This document shows, piece after piece, positions 24,201 to 36,884 of a DNA stretch of 64,000 bases (position 1 is its first letter; every line of letters starts with the position of its first letter). The DNA is taken from assembly GCF_023065955.2 (NCBI RefSeq), contig NW_026622997.1:8728001-8792000 (forward strand), given 5' to 3'. Below the pieces are notes generated by a model. It was not told where the DNA came from, made no database searches, and saw only the letters and a list, made by a program, of their open reading frames with translations. The translations under genes and the position numbers were made by a program. The DNA is from Ursus arctos (Eukaryota > Chordata > Mammalia > Carnivora > Ursidae).

Positions 24201-24680
24201 TTGTAACAGATTTCAAGAAATATAGTTAATATGACTTTAGAGGGGCACTGAAACAAAAGCTATTTCAAGGCAGCCCAAAAAGCCAAAATAAGATACTCCC
24301 CTAAAAGCAGTCAACTGTTTTCAGTAATGCTTTTTAAGTTCTCAAAGCACTTCGTAATTAATTTATTTTTATAACAAGTTCAGAGAAGTTAAACTATTAT
24401 TTTAAAAGTCTGTTAGATATATACCTAAAAGCTATTATCAGCCACTTTTCTTATCAAATATTATGTCTGAAATCACAGAGCTAAAAGTAACAAACTTCCC
24501 AAGAGTGATATTTAGACAGCAGTTAAACATTTAAAAGAACAGAAAGAGGATCTGTAAGAAAATCACATAACTAAGGAGATAAAAGATCATACCAGTTTTT
24601 TTCCTCCATAAATTACCAACTCAAGGATAGTACAAATTAATTAAAGAAGTGAGTAGTTGTATTGCTTCTCCCGTGTTTCT
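24201..24680. other. Intergenic sequence, nothing recognised
   Basis: About 480 bp between two minus-strand SINEs with no recognised element. Confidence 0.5.
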
Positions 24681-24862
24681 TTTTTAAAGATTTATTTATT
24701 TATTAGAGAGGGAGGGGAGGAGGGGCAGAGGGAGAGAGAGTTCCAAGAACACTGCACTGAGCGTGGAGCCGGACACGGTACTGGATCTCACAACCCTGAG
24801 ATCATGACCTGAGCCAAAATCAAGAGTCAGACGCTCAACTGACTGTGCCACCCAGACGCCCC
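24681..24862 (-). mobile_element. CAN-SINE
   Basis: Minus-strand copy running from TTTTTAAAGATTTATTTATT to GTGCCACCCAGACGCCCC. Its body is more diverged than most copies here. Confidence 0.9.
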
Positions 24863-25185
24863 TAAATATATTTTTAAAATTAAAAGAGATATGTATAAAA
24901 TCCTAACACAAAGTGGAAACGTGACAAAATTATAGCTGTGCTAGACCATTCAATAGGAATGGTACACTGCTAAGTTTTTCAGTGACATAGAATATAGGTT
25001 CCCTTGGAAGAGTAATTCCTAGGACCCAAAAGTTGCTCTAATTCATACAGAAAAACTGGAAGTGATTCAAAACACCTCATTATTCTCAAAACCCCTTTAA
25101 TTACCATGGAATATCAGTGGCCACTGCAAAAGAACAGAAAGAAAAGAGAATTAAATGCAGTATGTCTTAAAAAACTTGTTTTTAA

Positions 25186-25375
25186 ATCCTGTCTCTGCCA
25201 ACTTACTGGCTATGTGAACTTGGAAAAATTACCTAACCTCTTTGTTCTGCAGATTTTTAATCTGTAGACTGAAGACAATATTGCCTACTGCATAGATTTA
25301 TTATGAAGGTTAAATGAACTATTGTTTAAAGCACTCATTACAGTGTCTAGTACATACAAGTATAAGTGTTTCCTA
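25186..25375 (+). mobile_element. MIR SINE
   Basis: CCTGTCTCTGCCAACTTACTGG, GTGAACTTGGAAAAATTACC and AGGTTAAATGAACTATTG follow the MIR consensus order on the + strand. Confidence 0.75.
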
Positions 25376-25379
25376 TCAT

Positions 25380-26010
25380 CATTACATTATTATTATTCTG
25401 GAAAATGCTAGTAAAAGCAGATTTTTCAAAATTATTCACAAAAAGTGGTTAGAAAGATCGATTCAGCATAGAGTCTGATGCTGATTTTGATGTTTGACTA
25501 TTTATAGCTTTCAAGCCTGACATTCCCTATCCTCCTTGTCCCACATCTGAGCAAGATGATAAATTCCAAATGTCCCCTACTTTGGTGTAAATTCAGACCA
25601 CACCAGCCTGGAACCTGGAATGGGAACTCCACCCCTTAGCCACCAGGATAACCCCAAGTCTGTCTTCTTTCCCTGCTCTCTCAAGCCATTTTCTAACCAG
25701 GTTAGGAGCTAGCTATATTCTCCCCAGAAAGCCTCACTGTGTGCATAAACTTTTCTATACCTGCTTGGTGGGTGTATTTGTGCTGTCCTCAATCTCAACA
25801 TCAGAACCAAATTCTGGGTGGGGTCTGTCTTCCTTCTATGCAAGGTTTTCCAAAGAGAGAAGAACTAATCCAAACAAAAATTAATTACATAAAAAGGGTT
25901 GAAAAATGTTATAAGAAAGCCAAGAAGTCAACTAAAAGATTTGGAGAGACACATATTATGGTGTCAAGTGTATATATGAGTATCTAAAAAGTAACTATTA
26001 TAATAAGAAT
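25380..26010. other. Intergenic sequence, nothing recognised
   Basis: 25490-25830 is GC-richer than its surroundings but shows no exon or family that I recognise. Confidence 0.5.
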
Positions 26011-26028
26011 TTCAAAACCTTCTAAAAT

Positions 26029-26225
26029 GGGGCACCTGGGTGGCTCAGTCGTTAAGCATCTGCCTTCAGCTCAGGGCGTGATCCCGATGTTCTGGGATCG
26101 AGCCCCGCATCAGGCTCATCCGCTGGAAGCCTGCTTCTTCCTCTCCCACTCCCCTGCTTGTGTTCCCTCTCTCGCTGGCTATCTCTCTCTCTGTCAAATA
26201 CAAAAATAAAAAAATCTTAAAAAAA
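26029..26225 (+). mobile_element. CAN-SINE
   Basis: Full-length copy with the TCTCTCGCTGGCTATCTC body variant. A 15-bp duplication with one mismatch flanks it (AAAACCTTCTAAAAT at 26014, AAAACCGTCTAAAAT at 26226). Confidence 0.94.
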
Positions 26226-26422
26226 AAAACCGTCTAAAATATGTTAGTATCAATAAAGTGAAAAACAACAGGCTCTGAATCTCTTCATTTTCATAGGTCT
26301 CAGAATTATCAAATTATTCATAAAATATACTGATTAAAAGGCAAGAGAGTATATAACTAGGGAGGGGCTCTATACTCCTCTATTTCCAAATTCAAGTTCC
26401 ATTTTTATTTTTATTTTATTTT

Positions 26423-26630
26423 TTAAAAAGATTTTATTTATCTATTTGACAGAGAGAGACAGCGAGAGAGGGAACACAAGCAAGGAGAGTGTGAGAGGGA
26501 GAAGCAGGCTTCCTGCTGAGCAGGGAGCCCGGTGTGGGGCTCGATCCCAGGACCCTGGGATCATGACCTGAGCCGAAGGCAGACGCTTAGTAGCTGAGCC
26601 ATCCAGGGGCCCAAGCCACCCAGGCGCCCC
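26423..26630 (-). mobile_element. CAN-SINE
   Basis: Minus-strand full-length copy. Its head is partly duplicated (GAGCCATCCAGGGGCCC then AAGCCACCCAGGCGCCCC). The target repeat CAAGTTCCATTTTTA is present on both sides. Confidence 0.93.
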
Positions 26631-26765
26631 TCAAGTTCCATTTTTAAAACAGTAATACAGAATATATAAATAAAAAAAAAAAATTTGAATTTCATCCATC
26701 GAGTTTTGCCCTCCTTCACTGATTCTACCTAAGTTTTATTTTTTTTTTAAGATTTATTTATTTTA

Positions 26766-26850
26766 GGGGCTCCTGGGTGGCTCAGTTGGTTGGACGTCCA
26801 ACTCTTGGTTTCAGCTCAAGTTGTAATATCACGGGTCATGAGATCTAGGT
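26766..26850 (+). mobile_element. CAN-SINE head, truncated
   Basis: Only the tRNA-like first ~85 bp remain (GGGGCTCCTGGGTGGCTCAG to GGTCATGAGATCT). It then runs straight into L1 sequence. A T-rich stretch resembling the tail of a minus-strand SINE (26742-26765) abuts its left end. Confidence 0.8.
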
Positions 26851-27808
26851 ACTTTTCATCTCTGTGACGTATTTATAACTGAAAGTTTGTACCTCTTAAT
26901 CCCCTTTACCTATTCAGCCCTTCCCTCCAGTCCCCTCCTCTGGCAACCACTAGTTTGTTCTCTGCATTTATGAGTCTATTTCCATTTGTTTGTTCATTTT
27001 ATAGATTCTCCATATAAGGGAAATCATATGGTAAACATATGAAAAACAAAGTTTTTCTCTGTCTGACTTATTTCACTTGCATAATACCCTCTAGGTCTAC
27101 CCATGTTGTCACAATGGCAAGATCTCATTTTTTATGGTTGAGTATTATTTCCTTGTGTATAGACATACCGTACCATCTTTAGCCATTCATCTACTGATGG
27201 ACACTTGGGTTGCTTCCATATCTTAGCTATTGTAAATAATGTTGCACTGAACATAAAGGTGCACATATCTTTTTGAATTAGTGGGATTTTTTCTTTGGGT
27301 AAATATCCAGTAGTGGATTATTAGGTTGTATGATACTTCTATTTTTAATTTTTTAGGAACCTTCATACTGTTTTCCACAGTGGTTGTATCAATTTATCCT
27401 CCCATAAACAGTGCACAAGGGTTCCTTTATTTCCACATCCTTGCCAACATTTATTTCTTGTCTTTTTGATAATACCTATTTTGACTGACGCAAGGTGATA
27501 TCTCATTGTGGTTTTGATTTGCATTTCCTTGACGATTAGTGATGTTGAGCATGTTTTCATGTATCTGATAGCCATCTGCATGTCTTCTTTCGAAAAATGT
27601 CTATCCATGTCCTCTGACTACTTTTAATGAGATTATTTGATATCGAGTTGTAGAAGTTATTTATATATTTTGAATATTAACCCCTTACTGAATATATCAT
27701 TTGTAAGTACCTTCTCTTATTCAGTAGGATGCCTTTTCATTTTGTTGATGGTTTCCTTTGCTGTGCAAAAGCTTCTTATTTTGGTGTAGTCCCAATAGTT
27801 AATCTTTG
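26851..27808 (-). mobile_element. L1 3' portion
   Basis: Read on the minus strand, 27808 to 26851 is L1 ORF2 C-terminal sequence followed by 3' UTR. The frame at 27363-27608 (minus) still shows [13 protein letters not shown] and the GNKGTLVHC segment of ORF2. Stops interrupt the rest. Confidence 0.85.
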
Positions 27809-28444
27809 TACATATTAGGACACTTAATACAAAGCAATTCCAATTTTCCCAAAAATACTATCTAGGATTTAAAACTTGGGGCAGTGCCAATCAACCAACC
27901 AAAAGAAAGAGTGGACTTCCTTCCACAGAGAACACCAAAGTTGCTACAAAAAGAGGAAGGAGCTCTCAAGTGAAAAGGGAGAGTCAGGTAGCCAGTATCT
28001 CCTTCAAGATACAGGGAAAGTACAAAAACAGTTCCCTTGTAGGAATAATCCAATTCTGTAGCAGATCTCTTCACCGATAATCTGTCAGACTCTCTACCAG
28101 TAAGAATCAGATTTTCTACTAAAAATCTACAACAGAATGTCAGTCATCAGTTTAATAAGCAGTAAAAGGAGGCAGTATCTATTCTAAATAGTTTGTTGGA
28201 GTAGCAGAAGGCTATAAATAGACAGAAAACAACTTGAAGAAGCAGTGACAGAAATTGACAACATGCTTCCCCAATGTATAAAAATGGCATATGTCCCAGA
28301 AGCTTTGATTTTATGGTTTCCTTGGTCTCGAGGACATTTGTACTTCGTAGCTACCTAGCATTTCTTCACTACTTTGGATTCACAGCTATTAGGTTATAAA
28401 TTTTAAATTATGCCTAGTCCCCTACTAATTTAAAAAGTTTAAAA
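27809..28444. other. Intergenic sequence, nothing recognised
   Basis: Overlapping short frames on both strands at 27862-28074 have no recognisable similarity. No repeat family identified. Confidence 0.5.
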
Positions 28445-28462
28445 GCAAACATCTATATAATT

Positions 28463-28662
28463 TTTTTTAAAGATTTTTTTTTATTTATTTATTCGACAGA
28501 GATAGAGACAGCCAGCGAGAGAGGGAACACAAGCAGGGGGAGTGGGAGAGGAAGAAGCAGGCTCATAGCAGAGGAGCCTGATGTGGGGCTTGATCCCACA
28601 ACGCCGGGATCACGCCCTGAGCCGAAGGCAGACGCTTAACCGCTGTGCCACTCAGGCACCCC
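28463..28662 (-). mobile_element. CAN-SINE, young
   Basis: Full-length minus copy of the AACGCCGGGATCACGCCC subfamily. A perfect 18-bp duplication GCAAACATCTATATAATT lies at 28445-28462 and 28663-28680, indicating a comparatively recent insertion. Confidence 0.95.
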
Positions 28663-28799
28663 GCAAACATCTATATAATTACATTTTATAATAATTTCAA
28701 CAAGAAAACATTACAGAATACATTAAAGCAAAATGATTTAACAGAAAATAAAGTAAAGCACATAGCATAGACTACTAAAGAGAAGCAGCAGGGAAGACA

Positions 28800-29435
28800 T
28801 AAGCATTGGGAAGGCGTCTCATGCCCACAGTCCTTCCACCCCACTCAGCCACATAAGAACAGGCCTTGGGCGGGAACATTTCCTTACCAAGGCAAAGAGT
28901 CCACATAGCCTGTGTTGATCTTAGCACCTTGTGTAGGAATATATACCTCTGTTTCAGGCTCAGTGTGTGCTCCTTTGTTCTGCTGAAGTGGGCACCTCAA
29001 AGGCCCTCAGACATGCCCCCAGCTTTCAGTATTTCCGTCTCCACAGGGGAGGTGTCAGTGTCCTTCTCCCGCAGCACACGAGGGGTTGGTGCAGGCCATT
29101 TGTCCTGCATTGGCTGCCAGGGGACCCACTGGCCAGGCAGAACCAAAGCACACTATTAAAGCTGATCTTGTTCTGCCTCTTCTATACGTGAATCAAAGGA
29201 TTGTTCCATCCAGTGCTTGACTGTGTTGTGTTTTCCTTGGCGACTCTGATACTAAGATGCAGCAGGCAGAAGTGTTTGGACTTCTATTCCTGGTGGCTGG
29301 CAGAATGATGAGCTTTGTTATGCTCCATATAGTTGGAGTCTTCTCCTGGCATTGGCAACCAGTACACAGTGTTCTGCTTAACAGTAATGGCAAAAGTAAT
29401 CCTTTCCTGTTTTGTCTATTTGATTAACTTTTCTA
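28800..29435. repeat. Possible retroviral LTR fragment
   Basis: A GC-richer 600-bp block contains ACACTATTAAAGCTGATCTTG, resembling an LTR poly(A)-signal region, and no repeat name that I can give. The 97-residue frame at 28866-29159 is unconvincing as a gene. Low certainty. Confidence 0.3.
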
Positions 29436-29439
29436 ACTA

Positions 29440-30170
29440 CCATTGTAGTTCTCAAAGTATGGTCCATGAATCATTAAGGGTTCCCAAAAGTTTTCTGTGG
29501 GGTTGACAATGTCAAAACTACTTTCATAATACAGGTTTCCCTCATTATCTGAAAGCAGAACGTTCCTATGAAACCTTCCATTAGGCAAAATGGGGCAAGC
29601 AGAAGTGATTACCATTAATTAAAAAAAAAATGTTTTAAGCGTTCCCAGACCCAATAAAACCCTCTTAGCCTTTTCTGATGCTTTACAACACATCTTGCTA
29701 ATGGGTGCACAAAATAAATTGAGATACAGCACAGGTGCTCACAGACACAGTTCAAAGCTATAGCGGCTCTGCAGAGAGATGGTCAGTGTAGTTCCTGGAG
29801 AAAGGGCTTGGCGGTGCTACCCTTCCTACTTGGGGTGCACAGCCTCTAAACTGCTCGCTGCAAAACAGATGCTGACCACTATTTTTGCTTTACATAAAAG
29901 TGGAAATCCTCTATGGCTTTTTTTCGGTTAGTAAGGAAAGAATAGAACCTAGGTTTTTTCATAAATGCAAGGTGGCTTAATGCAAACTTTCAAAAATCAA
30001 GGAATACCTGATACCAAGATGCTGTTTGCTTTTGGCTGTGCTGACATTGTACTGATGGCACAAAATCAAAGGTGGAAAAACTGCTGGCACCTTAGTACAA
30101 ATCAAGGCAGTGGCACCAAACTATACAAGCAATTCTTGGATTCTTCACCAGTTTTAATTCACTATAAACA
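29440..30170 (+). mobile_element. hAT-type fragment interrupted by a Tigger-type MITE
   Basis: 29440-29531 (GTAGTTCTCAAAGTATGGTCC) and 30011-30170 (GATGGCACAAAATCAAAGGTGG) look like two halves of one old hAT/Charlie-like copy. The inner element starts CAGGTTTCCCTCATTATCTG at 29532 and ends AAATCAAGGAATACCTG at 30010, with TA at both edges. Confidence 0.65.
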
Positions 30171-31616
30171 GACTGTAACTCTATTGAGATATGTCTTTAA
30201 CTCTACAAAATCAGGGACATATATACAAACATAGATTAAAAGGAGACAGTGTAATACATACACTAGAAAATCATTTTCTACTCCCACGTACTTTGATTAT
30301 ACCTAATTGTATCAAACTGCCTGAAATTATGCAAACGACAAGTGGCTAATCATACAGTTGCACTAAGACAGGCAGGTGCCATGACTGTTCATGTCTAAAA
30401 TACAATTTGCCAAATATCATCCAAGATAAATAAGAACAGCAACAACAAAAAGAAATGTTCTAAACTTACCAGTAAAATTACTGTGCAGATTTAAATAGGT
30501 TATCATAATGAGAAGTCTCCCAAGATTACTTACATGCTCCGCTTCACAGAAAGCTAAACATTCTGGACACTAAAAAATACTATGATGACTGATTTCTTTT
30601 CTTGGTAACTGATTCCTATGCAACCCCCCCCCAATCCTTTTGTGTTAAGAAAACTTTTTCCATATCTAGCACTCTTACTAGCATGTGAAATTTTAAGTGT
30701 CTTCCCTTTGAGTTCTATTCAGTCTTTTGTCAATTAAAATAGAAATGTACAAATCCAAAAAGTCTCTTTTGACATTCACAGTGTAAGTACAACTTCAGTC
30801 TAAGATATCAGGCTACATAGAATGCTTCTTTCATCATAACATTTTAACAGGTGAACTCTTGTCATTTCTTCCTTCTTTTCTGCCTTTTACTAATTCTCTG
30901 TTTTGAAACTACTTTGGACACTTAAGTGTACCAAGGTTTTGAGATAGTATACTATAGACTCATCATAAACCAACAGTTGTAAAGCACTCAGACTAGGTCT
31001 TTTATCTTTCCAACCTGATTTTAGCTCAGAGGATATTAGCCACAAGACAGAAAAGCCCTTAAGCAGGAATTGTCCAGCTTCTGCAAACAGTGTGCTTGCT
31101 TCACGTGTGTGGGGTACATGAGGACTGTTGTTCTGACCACCTGGGGTTAGAATCTGCACACAGAATTCAGGTTTGGGTGTACTCTACATTGATAACAGAA
31201 AAGGTCTCTTTCTCAAGTTTTCTTTGTTTTCTGACTAATCTACACTCTGAAATTGTTGATATTTCATCTGAGTCAAAATTCATTTCTAGTTCAAAACAGT
31301 AATGCCACCTATTCTCTAGAAGAAAATTAAAATGTGGTTCTTGAGGTTTTTCTTTGTGCTGCTGGTAAACGGGCAAAGCTTACACCTTATATCTAATGAA
31401 AGTATTTCAACCAGTTGCAACTTGAGCTTCAAAATCCTTCCCTAGGGAAGAAAAAGGATTGGGCATTATGTGTCCTCTGATAAGTGTCAGGATCACATGA
31501 AATTTACTAGAATTTAAATTTTAATTCATTAATTTAACAACACAGACCTACAAATTAAAAAAACAAAGCAACGAATGTATGGTAAGGCATTTTAAAAGAC
31601 TGGTGTTAAATTCTTT
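30171..31616. other. Intergenic sequence, nothing recognised
   Basis: About 1.45 kb with no recognised gene or repeat. It is the longest repeat-poor stretch upstream of the CpG islands. Confidence 0.55.
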
Positions 31617-31708
31617 TGTTCTCACAGATTTGTTGAGATATAATTAACATACAAAAGGGCTAATGTTAAATCTTCACTACAAGGCATAAAATTTAAAAAA
31701 TAATCTAT

Positions 31709-31896
31709 CATGTGGCTCAGTCCATTAAGCGTCGAACTCTTTGATTTCAGCTCAGGTCATGATCTCAGAGTCATGAGATTGAGCCCCCTGTTGGGCTCTG
31801 CACTCAGTGCAGAGTCTGCTTGAGATTCTCTCCTTCTCCCTCTCCCCTCCCCTGCTCTTCTTTTGCTCTCAAATAAATAAACAAATAAAATCTTTT
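31709..31896 (+). mobile_element. CAN-SINE, 5'-truncated
   Basis: It begins within the head (TGTGGCTCAGTCCATTAAGC) and has a complete body and tail. A 13-bp duplication AAAAATAATCTAT lies at 31696 and 31897. Confidence 0.92.
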
Positions 31897-32029
31897 AAAA
31901 ATAATCTATTATGAATGTGAAGGGAATAATGTTGCTGAAATGACATCTAGTTATCTGTGATTCTACCCACTAACCCAATGATACACTTATAACATATACA
32001 GGTCTACCTCACCATTTGCTAGCTGGGTT

Positions 32030-32940
32030 GTTTTTTTTTTTAATGGATTTATTTTTTAGAGCATTTTAGAATTACAGAAAAATTGAACAGAAAGTACGGT
32101 TTCACCATATACAGTAGTCTCTCCTTACCTGCAAAGAATACATTCCAAGACCAACAGTGGATGCCTGTAACCTCAGATAGTACTGAACCCTGAATATACT
32201 GTTTTTTTCCTACACATACATACATACCTATGGTAAAATTTAATTAATAAATTAGACACAGTAAGAAATTAACAATAACTATAATAAAAGCTATGTGAAT
32301 GTGGTCTCTCTCTCAAAATATCTTATTGTATTGTACTCACCCTTCTTCTTGTGATGATGTTTGATGATCAAATATCCATGTGATGAGTGAATGATGTAGG
32401 CATTGTGACATAGTGCTAGGTTACTACTGACCTTTTGAAGATACATCAGAAGGAGGATCGTCTGTTTCTGAACCATGACTGACCACAGGTACCTGAAACT
32501 GTAGAAAGTGAAACCATGAATGGGGGCAGGGAGGACTACTGTGTTCTCTCTTCACACCCACCCTCAGTTTCCCCTATTATTAACATCTTGCATTGGTGTG
32601 GTACAGTCTTTACAATTAATGAACCAATATTGATGAATTATTACTAACTAAAGTCCATAGTTTACATTAGGCTTCACTCTCAGTGGTGTACATTCTTATA
32701 GGTATGGACAAACGTATAATGATGTGTATCCATCACTATAGTATCATACTATGCTATGACTTCTTTCACATACTAAGACTTCTTTCACTTAGCACACTTA
32801 GCAATGTGCACGTAAGATTCTTTCATGTCTTTTCATGGCTTCATAGTTCATTTCTTTCTATCACTAGTTTCATTTCAGTAGTATTCCATTGTATGGATGT
32901 ACCACAGTTTCTTTATCCATTTACCTACCTAAGAACATAG
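32030..32940 (-). mobile_element. L1 3' UTR split by a Tigger-type MITE
   Basis: 32045-32110 and 32543-32940 are antisense L1 3' UTR (GCATTTTAGAATTACAG, GTATTCCATTGTATGGATG). The inner element 32111-32542 has inverted ends ACAGTAGTCTCTCC and GGGAGGACTACTGT and a GATAGTACTGAACCCTGAA body typical of a TcMar-Tigger derivative. Confidence 0.75.
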
Positions 32941-33300
32941 CCAAAGAAGAACATAGCCTATTGAGAGCATAGCATACAGTACATACAGATGTCTATTTCA
33001 AAAATTGGTGCAATTAAAAAATTTTTAAATACAAAGTACTTTAAATTCTAGGCAGATTTATTAAATTTTAAAAATTTTAGTGAAATGAAATTTATTGAAT
33101 GAATGAAATGAATTTAATGAAAAAGTAAATCATAATGTATTGTTGAGCCTATAACACATGGAAATATAACATATTTGCTAAAGGAGGTGGGTAGGAGCAA
33201 AGCTGTACTGGGCTAAAGAAATTACTCCAAATGGTAACATGAACTCAGAAGGACAAGAAATGAAGAGAACCAGAAATCATAAATAAGAAGGTCAAGGTCA

Positions 33301-33410
33301 GGGGTGCCTGGTTGGCTCAGTTGGTAGAGCGTGTGACTCTTGATCTTGGAGTTGTTAAGTTTGAGCCCCAAGCTGGGTAGAGGTAACTTAAAAATAAAAT
33401 CTTAAAAAAA
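33301..33410 (+). mobile_element. CAN-SINE (old short subfamily)
   Basis: It has head GGGGTGCCTGGTTGGCTCAG and a short GGGTAGAGGTAACTTAAAAA tail. GTCAAGGTCA is duplicated on both sides. Confidence 0.9.
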
Positions 33411-33599
33411 AAAGTCAAGGTCAATATAACAAAAGCTATAAATATGTACTTGCTCTCCTTTCAGCTTCTTTAAAAGATATAAAGTAATCATTATAACAAG
33501 TATTGTTGGGTTCGTAACATCTATATATACAATATGTATAACAATTCTGCCACACACAAAAAAAGAGGGCGATATGGAATAAAACCACATTAGAGTGAG

Positions 33600-35663
33600 G
33601 TTTTTAATCTCATTGGAATTAAGTTAGCATAAATCTAAAGCTGAGTCTAGAAAATTAAGATGTTTATGGTAAGCCCTAGAGCAACCACTAAAAAAAATGC
33701 TTTAAAAAAGTGAAAAAAAAAACCTATTAATAAACCTAGCCAAGGAGGTGAAAGACTTGTACTCTGAAAACTAAAAAACACTGATGAACGAAATTAAAGA
33801 TGCCACAAATAAAAATAAGGGTATTCCATGCTTATGGACTGTAAGAACCAATACTGTTAAAATATTCATACTACCCAAAGCAATCTATAGACTCAATACA
33901 ATCCCTAACAAAATACCAACAGTATTTTTCACAGAACTGGAACAAATCATACTAACACCTGTGTGGAAACACAAATGATCCCGAATAGCCACAGCAACCT
34001 TGAGAAAGAAGAACAAAGCTGGAGGTATCATCAGTTCAGAATTTCAAGTTATACTACAGAGCTATGTAATCAAAGCAGTATGGAACTATCACAAAAATAG
34101 ACATATAGATCAATAAAACAAAATAGAGAGCCCAGAAATAAACTCATGCTTATATCATAAATTAATCTATGACAAAGGAGACAAGAATATACCGTGGAGA
34201 AAAGACAGTCCCTTTAACAAATGGTGCTGGGGAAAACTGCACAGGAAAAAGAATGAAACTGGACTCTCTTACACTACACACAAAAATAAACTCAGAATGG
34301 ATTAAAGACCTAAATGTGAGACATGAAGCCATAAAACTTCTAGAAGAAAACATAGGCAATAATTTCTTTGACATCGGCCATTACAAAATTTTGCTAAATA
34401 TGTCTCTTTAGGCAACAGAAATAAAAGTAAAATAAAACTACTGAGACTATACCAAAAGAAACAGCTTTTGCATGGCAAAGGAAACAATCAACAAAATGAC
34501 AAGGCAACCTAGTGAATGGGAGAAGATATTTGCAAATGATATTTCTGATAAGGACTTAATATCCAAAATATATAAAGAACTCATACAACTCAACACCAAA
34601 AAACAAACAATCTGATTAAAAATGGGCAGAGCACCTGAATATTTTTCCAAAAAAGACACTCAAATGGCCGATACATGAAAAGATACTCAACGTCAGTAAT
34701 CGCTACATAAATGCAAATCAAAACCACAATGAGATATCACCTTACACCTGTTAGAATGGCTAGTATCAAAAAGACAAGAAATAGTAAGTGTTGGCAAGGA
34801 TGTGGAGAAAAGAAACCTCTGTACATTGCTGGTGAGGATGTATATTGTTGCATCCACTGTAGAAAACATTATGGAGGTTCCTCTTAAGATTAAAAATTAT
34901 AAATAGAATGATCCAGTAATTCCACTACCAAGTATGTATCCAAAGAAAATTAAAACACTAATTTAAAAAGATATATGGAGGGGCGCCTGGGTGGCTCAGT
35001 CAGTTAAGCGTCCAACTCTTGGTTTCAGCTCAGGTCATGATCTCATGGGTGGTGAGATCAAGCCTAGCATCAGGCTCCACACTCAGCAGGGAGTCTGCTT
35101 GAAGACTCTCTCCTTCTGCCCCTCCCCCCACATGCATGCTTTCTCTTTTTCTCTCTCTCTAAAATAAATACATCTTTTAAAAAAAAAAGATATATGCACC
35201 CCTATGCATTATTTGCAATAGCCAAGATATGGAAGCAATGCAAGTGTCCATCCATAGATGAATAAAGACAACGTGGTACATATATACAATGGAATACTAT
35301 TCAGCCATATAAAAGGATGAGATCTTGCAATTTGCAACAACATGAAGGGACCTAGAGGATATAATACTAAGTGAAATAAGTCAGACAGACAAAGACAAAT
35401 ACCATATGATTTCATTCATATACAAAATTTAAGAAACAAAACAAATAAAGAAAAAAGAGACAAAGAAAAAAATAGACCCTTAAATAGAAAAACTGATGAT
35501 TGCCAGAAGGGCGGTGGATAGATGGGTGAAACAAATCAAGGGGATTAAGAGTACACTTATGGTGATGAACACTGAGTAATGTAGAGAATTGCTGAATAAT
35601 TATGTAGTATGTCTGAAACAAATACAATACTGTATGTTAATTATACTTCAATTACAAAAAAAA
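33600..35663 (+). mobile_element. L1, 5'-truncated, with its own 3' end
   Basis: From about 33715 to 35663 the ORF2 C-terminal half and 3' UTR follow in order to TGTTAATTATACTTCAATTAC and an A tail. Frames at 33784-33978 and 34169-34411 retain recognisable ORF2 stretches, but stops separate them. A SINE interrupts at 34980. One of the better preserved L1 copies here. Confidence 0.85.
34980..35183 (+). mobile_element. CAN-SINE inserted in L1
   Basis: Full-length copy with a consensus head and long CT tract. A 13-bp duplication AAAAAGATATATG lies at 34965 and 35184. It splits the L1 3' portion that runs 33715-35663. Confidence 0.95.
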
Positions 35664-36884
35664 GGAAGAGAAAAAATCATTAGGAAATATTCACCTGCTG
35701 CAAAATAAAGCAGTAAAAGAGGGACAGAGGAACCAAAAACACATTAGACATATGGGGAACAAAGAAACATGGCAGACATAAATCCAACTTCACCAATAAC
35801 ATTGAATGCAAATGAATTAAGCATTCTAATCAAAAGGCAGAGGTCATCAGATAAGACTAAAAATATAAGATCCAACTATGTGCTGTCTATAGGAGACACT
35901 ACCACAATGATCTATCATGCAAGCAGCAACCACTGGACAGCTGGAATTGCTGTATAAGACAAAGTAAATTAAAAATTTTTTTAAAGTTACCAGAAGAGTG
36001 GTGAAGCCCAGGTTAATTCCCCTCGAATGGTCATGTTCTAAATACTATTCTAAATATTGCTTCATCATAGTCATATATAATAGTGCAAAACTGAAATGAC
36101 ATACACATCCACCAACAAAGGAAAAAGGAGACATCACCTAGTTATAAAAATGTTTACTGAAACTAGAATTATGCAAAAATAGGTGGGTGTGTTACATGAA
36201 AAAGCCAACTATCGCATTATACTCATGAGTACAAGAAAACTAATTTCATTTGGAAATAGGTCAAAATAAGCCAATACATTAATGTTGGTTCAGTTTGGAC
36301 AACAGAACTCTGGGTGGTTTGGTTTTGTTTTCTTTTGCTTTTTGTACTTTCCAGATTTTTATGAATGGATCAGAACTGTTTTTAAAACAACAAAAAACTA
36401 AATTTCATGGAACAAAAGTAAAAGTTTTAGTTTAGTGATAAAAGAAAATTCAGTCTCCAGTGTATTCCCAGCTACGGATTCGAAGTCTAGATCTAAACTA
36501 GATAAAACCTTGAGTATTATGGAAAAGGCGATCTATATTCTTTTAACTGACATCTGAGAACTCTCCATGGACCAGTAGTTTTCTTCAAAGGATTTTATGA
36601 TACTCTTTGTTTGTAGCCTCCGTTAAGATAAGCCAATTACGAGCATATCGGGATTGATGACTGTGTAGTTTAGGTGGTCCAAACGTAATAATCTCTTTCC
36701 ATAGGAGGAATATAATTCAAAAGCACTTTCGAACTACCCCTGGAGTGTGTATCTTGCACGAAAATAATAATACTTAAAAGGAAGCAAAGATGGGGAAAAA
36801 GAAAGAGAAAGAAAAAAACTGCGTGCTTGTTCCGAAAACCTTGATTCCGGGCCAAAATACCTTTTTGGTATTGTTTGGTAGTGG
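35664..36884. other. Intergenic sequence before the orphan CpG island
   Basis: No recognised gene. 35690-35960 resembles an L1 ORF2-derived piece (CATGGCAGACATAAATCC). 36000-36884 is unrecognised and becomes GC-richer toward the island. Confidence 0.5.

Noticed and set aside
28866..29159. 97-codon frame with Cys residues
   Set aside because: No signal, domain or family match. The surrounding block looks like an LTR-type repeat.
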